5,621 nucleotides of DNA, taken from positions 1,439,869 to 1,445,489 of the forward strand of contig CP070706.1 of NCBI GenBank assembly GCA_020350085.1, read 5' to 3'. Source of the stretch: Acidobacteriota bacterium (GTDB lineage Bacteria > Acidobacteriota > Polarisedimenticolia > J045). Position numbers and translations under genes: made by a program. The notes beneath the pieces were generated by a model. The model did not search any database and was not told the origin of the DNA. It worked only from the letters and a program-made list of their open reading frames with translations. Below are positions 1 through 5,621 of the stretch, piece by piece (the stretch's first letter is position 1; each line of letters starts with the position of its first letter).

Positions 1-2290
1 CCAGATCGCCGCGGACGACATCGTAGACGGCCCCTGCCCCACCGGGCACCGGGTCCCACGAAACGACCGTGGATGCGCCGTCGCTCACGCTCACGCCACC
101 GACGCGGCCGTCACTCGCGAGCCCGTATCCATACAGCGCCAGATCGTCGATCGCCCCTTCGACCGTGCTCTCGGTCGCCTCGTCGAAGACGACGAAGCGG
201 AAGCGCATATCGGCGCCGAGCGGGATCAGGCTATCGAGCGCCACGCTCGCCGGCAGCCACACCGGCGCCGCATCCGCCGTCGCCGTCGGGTCGAGCAGCT
301 GATCGAGCACGATCCAGCTCTGCCCGCCGTCGATCGAGGCCTCGACTTCGAACCGATCGATCGGATCGCCGATTTCTTTGCGAAACCAGCGCTGCCAGTG
401 CAGCGTCACCGCGTAGAACGCCGACAGGTCGTAGCTCGGCGAGACGAGCGTCGTCTTGCCGCCATCGACGTCGTCGCCCGTGAAGTCCGCGCCACCGGCT
501 CCGTTGCCGGTCACGAACGCGTTCTTCCCCTCGCCCGGCGTGCGGTCGAACCGTGCGTTGCCGAACAGCAGCGACGATTGCACCGTGCCTTGATGGGTTC
601 CCTGCGGCTCGCCCCACTCCCACTGCCCGCCCGTGGCCGTATCGCCGGGAAACCCGGCCGTCCACTGAGCGACCGTCGCCGGATCCTCGAAATCGTCGGC
701 CGCGATCCGCGACGCGCCGTCGGGAACGAGCGCGACGCTCGTGGGAAGCCAGCTCGCACCCACCGTGACGGGAACGACGGCGCTCTGGTAACCCGCCGCC
801 GTGACGCGCAGCGTGTAGGATCCCTCGACCACGATGATGTGAAAGCGGCCCGTGTCGGCTCGCGAGCTCAGCCGCTTGCCGTCGGGAAGGTGCATCTCGT
901 CGAGCGCCACGTCGGCCTCGAGCGGAAGACCCGTCACGGCATCGGTCACGCGGCCGCCGACGGCCGGTCCGCTGACGCGATCGAGCAGGTACTGCCAACC
1001 CGGCCGCTGGCCCTCGACCGTCGCGTCGCGGTAAACGCCGTAGTCGGGATGAAACCCGCCCTCGGCCGAGTTGTTGATCTCGGTGACGAACGCGATCGCG
1101 CCGTTTTCGTGGTATTGCTGATCGCGGCCGGTCCCATCGACGCGGCTGCCGTACGGCGCGGCGCTATAGCCCAGCTGACCGTCGGCCTGAACGATGCGCG
1201 AGGAGTACTGCTCGGCGATCACGCGGCTGATCTGCTGATCCGGACCGCTGGTGATCGTCTCGAGCGTGGGGCTGAACTGCGGGTCGCACGAGAGCGCGTA
1301 GAACACATCCTCGCCGTAGCTGTGATACTCGACGTCGAACACCGGGCGGATGCGCCGGCCGAGCTCCGTCAACGCTTTAGCCTCGGGCTCGGAGCCCTCG
1401 CTCGGACCGCGATACGTGGCCGAGCTGAAGCTGCCCGAAGAGCCTTGGCACTGATAGCCCCAGCCCCACTCATAGTTGCGATTGAGATCCACGCCATCCT
1501 GGCTGTCACGGAACAGGCCGTTGCTGTTGTTGTCGCGCGTGTTCTTGCGCCAGAAGTCGTCTTCCTCGTGAACGACGGCGACGCCGTCCGGATTGACGAT
1601 CGGCACGCACCAGATCGCGTAGCTGTCGACCCAGCGCGTCACGTCCGGATCGATGCCGTAGCCGTCGGTCAGCACGTCGATCGTGTCCATCACGACCTCG
1701 GGCGTCATCACCTCGCGGGCGTGGTGGGCGCCGTTGAACAGCACCGTCAGCTCGTCCTCGTCGCTGGCTGCGTTGTCCGAGATCATCAGCGCCCAGATCG
1801 GCCGGTCCTCCGTCGAGCGCCCCAGCTCGACGAGCCGCGTGATCGAGGGATGATCCGCGGCGACCTGCTGCAAGAAGGCCTCGACCTCGTCCGGATCGTG
1901 GTAGCGGTCGTCAGCCAGCGGAGCATCGATGACCGGCTCGTCTCGATCCCCGCTCTCGGCGTGGCTGCCCTGCGCCAGCGGCCGCGGCCGCTCGCGGATC
2001 TCGATCACCTCGAGCCGGAACCCTTCGGTGCGCAGCCAGTCGAGCTCGTCCGGCGTCGCGATCAGCTCGAGCGCGTCCTCCTCGAGCGCGTGCCCGGCGA
2101 TGTCCAGCCCGCGCGCGGCGATCCTGTCACGCTCGGACGCGTCGGCCTGGACCCGCACTCGCAGCCGGTGCGGCTCGGCCGGCGTCGGCCCGGCAGCAGG
2201 CTCGCCGGCCCTGGTCGCCGGCGCGAGGACGAACAGCAGCGGCGTCACGATCAGCAACGAGACAAGACGAGCAGTGGCGGATCGCAGCAT
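1..2290 (-). CDS. Secreted M14 zinc carboxypeptidase with C-terminal accessory domains (3' end outside window)
   Basis: The 763 complete codons read without a stop and run off the window edge. Residues 1-28 form a signal peptide (Arg-containing start, Leu/Val-rich core, probable cut after ATRA), so the product is exported. Residues 41-105 look like the short N-terminal region common in bacterial M14 enzymes. The peptidase domain spans about 127-437: zinc ligands H190 and E193 (AHHARE), third ligand H323 (EYHSYGE), substrate-carboxylate residues N270/R271 (DLNRNY) and R248/R252 (WRKNTR), and the general base E404 (FVTEIN). All key residues of the carboxypeptidase A/T family are present, so it should remove C-terminal residues from peptides. 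Residues 441-523 resemble a carboxypeptidase regulatory-like beta domain; about 530-722 form a Trp/Asp-rich jelly-roll-like domain ending AIDDLALYG; from about 729 a fibronectin-III-like domain begins and is cut off. Family assignment is firm; substrate is unknown. Confidence 0.93.
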   Translation of the reverse strand, partial: MLRSATARLVSLLIVTPLLFVLAPATRAGEPAAGPTPAEPHRLRVRVQADASERDRIAARGLDIAGHALEEDALELIATPDELDWLRTEGFRLEVIEIRERPRPLAQGSHAESGDRDEPVIDAPLADDRYHDPDEVEAFLQQVAADHPSITRLVELGRSTEDRPIWALMISDNAASDEDELTVLFNGAHHAREVMTPEVVMDTIDVLTDGYGIDPDVTRWVDSYAIWCVPIVNPDGVAVVHEEDDFWRKNTRDNNSNGLFRDSQDGVDLNRNYEWGWGYQCQGSSGSFSSATYRGPSEGSEPEAKALTELGRRIRPVFDVEYHSYGEDVFYALSCDPQFSPTLETITSGPDQQISRVIAEQYSSRIVQADGQLGYSAAPYGSRVDGTGRDQQYHENGAIAFVTEINNSAEGGFHPDYGVYRDATVEGQRPGWQYLLDRVSGPAVGGRVTDAVTGLPLEADVALDEMHLPDGKRLSSRADTGRFHIIVVEGSYTLRVTAAGYQSAVVPVTVGASWLPTSVALVPDGASRIAADDFEDPATVAQWTAGFPGDTATGGQWEWGEPQGTHQGTVQSSLLFGNARFDRTPGEGKNAFVTGNGAGGADFTGDDVDGGKTTLVSPSYDLSAFYAVTLHWQRWFRKEIGDPIDRFEVEASIDGGQSWIVLDQLLDPTATADAAPVWLPASVALDSLIPLGADMRFRFVVFDEATESTVEGAIDDLALYGYGLASDGRVGGVSVSDGASTVVSWDPVPGGAGAVYDVVRGDL

Positions 2291-2295
2291 CGACA

Positions 2296-2303
2296 CCCTC
2301 TCC
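2296..2303 (-). promoter_or_regulatory. Ribosome binding site of the M14 carboxypeptidase gene
   Basis: The minus strand reads GGAGAGGG here, with the GGAG core 9 nt and the GAGGG core 5 nt before the ATG at 2290. It supports this start, which also gives a proper signal peptide. Confidence 0.7.
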
Positions 2304-2336
2304 GGCTCACGCGCCCGTAGCGCGACGGCCTGCGGG

Positions 2337-2365
2337 AGTATACGGCGATCCGCTGAGGGCGACTC
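2337..2365 (-). promoter_or_regulatory. Candidate promoter of the M14 carboxypeptidase gene
   Basis: On the minus strand a -10-like TATACT (2342-2337) matches TATAAT at five of six positions and stands out in GC-rich surroundings. At 17-bp spacing the -35 position (2365-2360) is GAGTCG, a poor match, and it falls inside one arm of the 11-bp inverted repeat. Transcription would start near 2330, giving a leader of about 40 nt. The weak -35 could mean activator dependence, another sigma factor, or that this is not a promoter. Confidence 0.35.
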
Positions 2366-2383
2366 TAGCTTGGAGTCGCCCTC
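2355..2383 (-). terminator. Perfect 11-bp inverted repeat, probable terminator hairpin or operator
   Basis: GAGGGCGACTC at 2355-2365 is the exact reverse complement of GAGTCGCCCTC at 2373-2383, with a 7-nt loop. It begins 28 nt after the stop codon of the subtilase-like gene, the usual place for a transcription-ending hairpin. There is no T-run after it on either strand, so it is not a canonical intrinsic terminator. It could act with Rho, protect a 3' end, or be a binding site overlapping the -35 position of the next gene. Confidence 0.55.
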
Positions 2384-2411
2384 TCTCGTGACAGTTCTTG
2401 CGTGATCCGGC

Positions 2412-4523
2412 TCAGGGCGTCGGCGGCACGTTCGGGATCGACGGTGGGCAGCCCGTCGTCAGCATGCACAACCGCCCGGCCCCACATGTCTCGTCCGGTG
2501 CCGTGCCGGTGATGTCGCGCGCGCGGGCCTCGAGCACCGCCAGTGCCGCACTCGCATCGAGCACCTTCACTTTCTGCATCAAGAGCCCGATCGCGCCGCC
2601 GACGTGGGCCGCCCCAAACGAGGTCAGGAAGAAATCGCCCTGAATCGGATCCGTCGTCACGATGCTCACGTCGCGCGCCGGTGCACAGAGAGCCGGCGCA
2701 CCCTCGTCCGCGAGCCCTCGCCCGCTGAACGTCTCCACATCGTCGAACAGATCCGAAGCGCCGACGCTGACCACACCGGGCGTGTCGGCCGGAATCATGC
2801 GGTTTCCTTCCGGCACCGAGCGCGGCGGCACGAAGTCGGGAGAGATCGTGCCGAACGCAGCGTCACTGTCGGCGTTCCAGTAAAGATGGAAGCGGTCTTC
2901 CGCCGGCGTGCCCTCGCCGAAGAAGATCGACAGCCAGTAGCAGGCTTGGCCAGTGCCGAGATTGGCGAAGTCGAGCAGGTCCCACGGGTAGTCGCCTTCA
3001 TCGCCGCACTGCGCGTTGAAATCGTCCGGATCGCAAAACGGATCGCCCGTGTCGCAGCAGGTGAACGACGTGACCTCGATGAACAGCTCACCGGCCTCCT
3101 CACGCCAGATGTCGATCGTGTAGTTCTGGCCGCTGTTCGGCACGCCGTCGCTGTTCGCATCGACCCAATCGTCCCACACGAGATCGAGGAACATCCGATC
3201 GTCCGCGCCGAGACAGAACTCGTTCAACCAGCCGTCGATCGCCGGATCGTCGTCGGAAAACCAGACGTCCATGTAGCCGTCCGCATCGAAATCATCGACG
3301 AACGACCCCGTCCAGTGTCCAGAAACCGCGGGCACGAAGTCGAGCAGCAGCAAGCTGAGAAAGTCGGCGTCACCGACGTCGTTGATCCACGTCACGCCAG
3401 CTCCGAGCGCCCGCGAGATCTCCGTGCTGATGGGCCCGTTGCCAAAACCGTCGCCGAAGAATCCTGGCGACCACGTCAGTCCGCTGACGGCGATGCGGAT
3501 CTGCTGAGCGATCAGATAGTCGATCGCATCGGCGACGCTGTTGAAATCGGACGGATCGACGGCGACGAGATGCAGCGATACCTCCGGCGACATGTCGGCG
3601 ACGATCTCGGCCAGAGCCGTTCCGTCCACGATGCACGGCGGGGTCTCGCCGGACTGGCAGCCCTCGATGTCCCACAACGCGGCGAAATCCGACGCGCTCA
3701 CGTCGCTCGGCAGCTCGCCGTCACCCACGCGCGCCTGATAGCCCCCGAACGCGAGATCCAACACGGCGATGCGCACCGGGGCCTGGCGGGCCAGTCCGAT
3801 CGCGCGCGTGTCGTAATCCTGCCAGTCGTCGGCGCCGCTGATCGGAACGCCTTCCGTCACGACGGCGCCGGTGGCCGCCTGGGGCTCTCCAGCGAGCCCC
3901 ATCGGCACGCTGCGTCGCAGGCGCATCGGGCGGGCCAGGCCGGCGGTACGCACCGCACCCTCCTCGAGCAGTGCGTCGAACGCCGGCGCCGGCACCCACG
4001 CCTCGACGACCGGCCCGCGGCGGCTCAACACGCTGCCGCCCGCCTCGTCGATGCGCCGCTCGAGGTCGGCTGCCTGCGCCGGCACGACGAGCAGCGAGAC
4101 GCGCACTCGTTGACCATCGACGAAGCTGCTCGCCGAGGCTTGCGGACTCTTCGCGGCGAGCAACGTCCCGGAGCCGACGGCATCGATCACCCGGCGCAAA
4201 CCCGGCGTCACGCGCGCCGGCACCCGTTCGCGACGCGACAGCGCGCGCTCGAGCGCCGTCCGGCGCTGCTGCTCGGTCACTCCGGTGTGCGTCGGCGCCC
4301 GGCGCGCCGCCTGAAGGCGGGCCGTCTCCGCGTCGCGGCGGCGCTGTTTGATGTTCTCGAGAATCTGCTCGCGCGCCTGCTCGCGGGTCAGCGAAGCACC
4401 TCCTTCGCTCGATCGGCTCCGCTGTCCGCGCGAGGTGGCGCTCAAAGCCGGCAGCGCCAGCGCCGCAGCAGCCATCAGCACGATCGCGCGCCCTAGGGTC
4501 CGCTGTGTCGCCCTCGCCATCAT
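2412..4523 (-). CDS. Secreted subtilase-fold (S8) protein with altered active site, possible pseudoprotease
   Basis: The product is 703 aa. Residues 1-29 are a signal peptide (probable cut after ALSA). Residues 40-75 are charged and helix-prone, and about 136-200 resemble an inhibitor-I9-type propeptide. The subtilase domain starts near 248: the catalytic Asp is D256 (AVLDLAF). The His box reads VDGTALAEIVADMSPE, so D300 takes the place of catalytic His. The oxyanion box reads WINDVGD, so D385 replaces Asn. Residues about 401-555 form an Asp-rich beta insert (SGHWTGSF, DDFDADG, LVWDDW) like the jelly-roll insert of some bacterial S8 proteins. The late part has GVVSVGA, ETFSGRG and the Ser box LTSFGAAHVGG with S635 kept, but Leu where Gly is usual and Ala where Pro is usual. 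There are twelve Cys, all after residue 288. The start at 4523 fits a strong ribosome site and the signal peptide; the frame is open back to 4922, but that part overlaps the upstream gene and looks non-coding. Fold is confident; protease activity is doubtful. Confidence 0.88.
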   Translation of the reverse strand: MMARATQRTLGRAIVLMAAAALALPALSATSRGQRSRSSEGGASLTREQAREQILENIKQRRRDAETARLQAARRAPTHTGVTEQQRRTALERALSRRERVPARVTPGLRRVIDAVGSGTLLAAKSPQASASSFVDGQRVRVSLLVVPAQAADLERRIDEAGGSVLSRRGPVVEAWVPAPAFDALLEEGAVRTAGLARPMRLRRSVPMGLAGEPQAATGAVVTEGVPISGADDWQDYDTRAIGLARQAPVRIAVLDLAFGGYQARVGDGELPSDVSASDFAALWDIEGCQSGETPPCIVDGTALAEIVADMSPEVSLHLVAVDPSDFNSVADAIDYLIAQQIRIAVSGLTWSPGFFGDGFGNGPISTEISRALGAGVTWINDVGDADFLSLLLLDFVPAVSGHWTGSFVDDFDADGYMDVWFSDDDPAIDGWLNEFCLGADDRMFLDLVWDDWVDANSDGVPNSGQNYTIDIWREEAGELFIEVTSFTCCDTGDPFCDPDDFNAQCGDEGDYPWDLLDFANLGTGQACYWLSIFFGEGTPAEDRFHLYWNADSDAAFGTISPDFVPPRSVPEGNRMIPADTPGVVSVGASDLFDDVETFSGRGLADEGAPALCAPARDVSIVTTDPIQGDFFLTSFGAAHVGGAIGLLMQKVKVLDASAALAVLEARARDITGTAPDETCGAGRLCMLTTGCPPSIPNVPPTP

Positions 4524-4530
4524 CGTCGTG

Positions 4531-4537
4531 TCCTCCC
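4531..4537 (-). promoter_or_regulatory. Ribosome binding site of the subtilase-like gene
   Basis: The minus strand reads GGGAGGA, a near-perfect Shine-Dalgarno, 7 nt before the ATG at 4523 and 10 nt before the second in-frame ATG at 4520. It decides the start against the longer open frame reaching 4922. The 77-bp gap to the upstream gene shows no convincing promoter or terminator, so translation from a shared transcript is plausible. Confidence 0.8.
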
Positions 4538-4600
4538 TGATCGTTCTCGCAACGTTCCCGCGGCGGGCGGGCGAGGGCCGCGAGACCCGAGCCTCGTCGC

Positions 4601-5254
4601 TCAGAAGTAGATGCCCACGTGGAGCGCCACGCGCAGCGCGTCGAAATTCGTCTCCACGATGCTGTCGGCCGTCACGCCGGGGCTCAGCTCGACGAGTCCT
4701 CGGCTCTCGGCACCCAGGAGAACGTAGCGCAGCGCCCCGTCGAGGAACCACCGTTCGGAGATGTCCCAGCGCACACCGCCTTCGAGGCCGAAACCGACGC
4801 TGTCGACGTCGAGCTCCGTGGCGAAGCTCAGCCCGAGCCCAGGCGGCACCGGCGCGGTCGGGTCCGCGTCGAAATCGTCGCTGACCGGCACCACGATCGT
4901 CGCGCCCACGAACGGGAACCACGCACGGTCCGAGCCTCGCGGATAAAAGCGTGCGCCGAGTTCGAGCGGGACCAGCGTCGCCTCACCGGGCAGCAAGAAC
5001 TGCTCGTCGCTCGCCGTAGCTCCCATCGAGTCGAACTTGAACTGCCCGACGCGCAAGCCCAGGTCGAGTCGATCGGTCAGCACGACCCAAACGTCGATCT
5101 CCGGCGCCGTCTCTCCTTCGTAGGGGTCGTCCGGGTCGCCGACATAGGTCGGGCCGAGCGCGACGCTCCATCGGCCTTCTTGAGCGAGACTGGGGCTGAC
5201 GGCGAGGGCCACGGCAAGCAAAGTCAGCGACGTATACCATCGGCGAAGGATCAT
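4601..5254 (-). CDS. Exported protein, probable outer-membrane beta-barrel (hypothetical)
   Basis: The product is 217 aa. Residues 1-25 are a clear signal peptide (MILRRW start, Leu/Ala/Val core, cut near SLAQ). The mature part alternates polar and hydrophobic residues in many stretches, such as around WSVALGPTYV (29-38), DLGLRVGQFKF (64-74), LVPLELGARFYP (94-105), WFPFVGATIVVPV (112-124), VGFGLEGGVRW (153-163) and LRVALHVGIYF (207-217). Turns are rich in Asp, Gly and Pro. The protein ends in Phe within an amphipathic strand, the signal read by the outer-membrane BAM machinery. Size and pattern suit an eight-strand OmpW/OmpA-like barrel, though I recognise no specific family. The start at 5254 is chosen over an in-frame ATG at 5407 because of the ribosome site and signal peptide. 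Role unknown; it may share a transcript with the downstream exported proteins. Confidence 0.82.
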   Translation of the reverse strand: MILRRWYTSLTLLAVALAVSPSLAQEGRWSVALGPTYVGDPDDPYEGETAPEIDVWVVLTDRLDLGLRVGQFKFDSMGATASDEQFLLPGEATLVPLELGARFYPRGSDRAWFPFVGATIVVPVSDDFDADPTAPVPPGLGLSFATELDVDSVGFGLEGGVRWDISERWFLDGALRYVLLGAESRGLVELSPGVTADSIVETNFDALRVALHVGIYF

Positions 5255-5309
5255 GAGAGCCTCTTGGCCGGTCGGTCGCGCGACGAAGCTCTCGCCCGGG
5301 AGCCGGCCA
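5255..5309 (-). promoter_or_regulatory. Structured leader of the barrel gene, possible translational control element
   Basis: In the minus-strand RNA, GAGAGCUUC (5293-5285) can pair with GAGGCUCUC (5263-5255), nine pairs with one G-U, covering the GAGG of the ribosome site and the spacer up to the AUG. CCGGCCA at 5303-5309 (plus strand) is the exact complement of TGGCCGG at 5265-5271, giving a second 7-bp helix. Along the RNA the arms alternate, so together they would make a pseudoknot, or they may exclude each other as a switch. A self-complementary GTCGCGCGAC (5275-5284) lies between. The pairings are seen in the sequence; a regulatory role is inference, and GC-rich DNA makes chance helices likely. 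Confidence 0.35.
5260..5265 (-). promoter_or_regulatory. Ribosome binding site of the barrel gene
   Basis: The minus strand reads AAGAGG, 5 nt before the ATG at 5254. It is moderate in strength and supports this start rather than the ATG at 5407. Confidence 0.6.
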
Positions 5310-5397
5310 TCTCTTTGAGAATGAAAATAAACGGCGCGCTCGACGGAATCCGCAGCGGGCGTCTCGAACGGTTGCGAAACGTGTCGGGTCCAGGGGA

Positions 5398-5426
5398 GTT
5401 GTAACAAGCCTCGTCGATCGAAGCAA
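5398..5426 (-). promoter_or_regulatory. Candidate promoter of the barrel gene (and possibly the downstream genes)
   Basis: On the minus strand TTGCTT (5426-5421) is followed after exactly 17 bp by TACAAC (5403-5398), a plausible -35/-10 pair with three and four consensus matches. Transcription would begin near 5391, leaving a leader of about 135 nt that contains an A/T-rich patch near 5322-5342 and the structured segment before the gene. A 9-bp palindrome, TTGTAACAA at 5399-5407, overlaps the -10. The call rests on spacing and weak boxes only. Confidence 0.35.
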
Positions 5427-5427
5427 G

Positions 5428-5440
5428 TTCCCGACGGGAA
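5428..5440. repeat. Short perfect palindrome directly after the ABC-F stop codon
   Basis: TTCCCGACGGGAA has 6-bp arms around one base and abuts the stop codon at 5441-5443. It sits just upstream of the candidate -35 box, so it could be an operator for the barrel gene or part of a weak 3'-end hairpin for the ABC-F gene. No T-run follows. Confidence 0.3.
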
Positions 5441-5621
5441 TCACTCCTCCTGCTCGAGTTGCTCGACCGCTCGAGCGGCCTGCTCCCACACCTCGTAGAG
5501 CGACGCCAGCTCGTCGTCGAGACCGGCCCGCTCGCGACTCAGCGCACGCATCCGATCGCCATCGGCGTGGGTGGTCGGGTCGGCAAGCAGCTGATCGATC
5601 TCCGTGCGCCGCTGCTCCGCG
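5441..5621 (-). CDS. ABC-F family ATPase, C-terminal coiled-coil end (5' part outside window)
   Basis: The last 59 codons and a TGA are present. The peptide is strongly charged and helical, with a first helix (EQRRTEIDQLLADP), a short turn (TTHADGD), and a second helix (RMRALSRERAGLDDELASLY) ending in YEVWEQ. This matches the C-terminal two-helix coiled coil of ABC-F proteins such as Uup, where a segment of the type LLADPELYADD is followed by helix and LYARWEEL. ABC-F proteins are soluble twin-ATPase proteins acting on the ribosome. The ATPase domains are not in the window, so the subfamily cannot be named. The gene is separated from the exported-protein genes by 186 bp and is probably a distinct unit. 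Confidence 0.72.
   Translation of the reverse strand, partial: AEQRRTEIDQLLADPTTHADGDRMRALSRERAGLDDELASLYEVWEQAARAVEQLEQEE

Noticed and set aside
231..998. 255-codon minus-strand open frame
   Set aside because: It overlaps the M14 coding frame out of phase and translates to Arg/Gly/Asp-rich low-complexity sequence.
398..2320. 640-codon plus-strand open frame
   Set aside because: It lies antisense to the M14 gene, which has intact family motifs throughout; its translation is Arg/Ala/Val-rich with no recognisable domain. Long antisense frames are usual in high-GC genes.
2604..4496. 630-codon plus-strand open frame
   Set aside because: It is antisense to the subtilase-like gene, is Arg/His-rich and has no domain or ribosome site; it is a GC-driven shadow.
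4524..4922. Upstream in-frame extension of the subtilase-like gene
   Set aside because: It overlaps the barrel gene in another frame, is Arg/Gly/Ala-rich, and would bury the signal peptide; the strong ribosome site at 4531-4537 marks the real start.
4619..5404. 261-codon plus-strand open frame
   Set aside because: It is antisense to the barrel gene and its leader, with low-complexity charged translation and no signal or motif.
5255..5407. Upstream in-frame extension of the barrel gene to an ATG at 5407
   Set aside because: It would put 51 unrelated residues before a clear signal peptide and begin upstream of the candidate transcription start.
5467..5478. 12-bp perfect palindrome CCGCTCGAGCGG
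   Set aside because: It lies within the ABC-F coding region among repeated CTCGAG-type codons for Leu/Glu; most likely a codon-use coincidence.
1..5621. CRISPR arrays, tRNA or rRNA genes, insertion sequences
   Set aside because: No spaced direct repeats, cloverleaf sequence, rRNA segment, transposase motif or terminal repeats were seen on either strand.

Overview
The window is a high-GC stretch (about two thirds G+C by eye) of bacterial DNA in which every supportable gene lies on the minus strand. A signal-peptide-bearing protein that looks like an outer-membrane beta-barrel, plus two large secreted proteins with Asp/Cys-rich or modular beta-sandwich regions, point to a Gram-negative bacterium. 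The M14 protein's layout (peptidase, regulatory-like domain, beta-sandwich, fibronectin-like start) resembles proteins common in poorly cultured lineages such as Acidobacteriota or Eisenbacteria-like phyla. That placement is an impression from memory; the sequence alone does not fix the taxon.

Reading in the direction of transcription (right to left): 5621-5441 is the last 59 codons of an ABC-F type ATPase, showing its C-terminal coiled coil. A 186-bp gap holds a small palindrome, a candidate sigma-70-like promoter and a leader with strong potential RNA structure around the next ribosome binding site. 5254-4601 encodes a 217-aa exported protein, probably an outer-membrane beta-barrel. After 77 bp, 4523-2412 encodes a 703-aa exported subtilase-fold (S8) protein whose catalytic His and oxyanion Asn positions are both Asp. 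A 121-bp gap has a perfect 11-bp inverted repeat and a candidate promoter. 2290-1 encodes an exported M14 zinc carboxypeptidase with intact zinc and catalytic residues and C-terminal accessory domains; its 3' end lies outside the window.

The three exported proteins may form one envelope/secretion locus: a barrel protein, a degenerate or altered subtilase, and an active-looking carboxypeptidase. The two short gaps allow co-transcription, but the inverted repeat and -10-like box before the carboxypeptidase suggest it can also be transcribed separately.

The most notable point is the subtilase-like protein. Its Asp and Ser are kept, while the usual His (residue 300) and oxyanion Asn (residue 385) are both Asp, each one base from the canonical codon. 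This is either a pseudoprotease or a carboxylate-based active site reminiscent of sedolisins (S53). The second is the leader of the barrel gene, where a 9-bp helix covering the Shine-Dalgarno and a 7-bp helix interleave in pseudoknot order.
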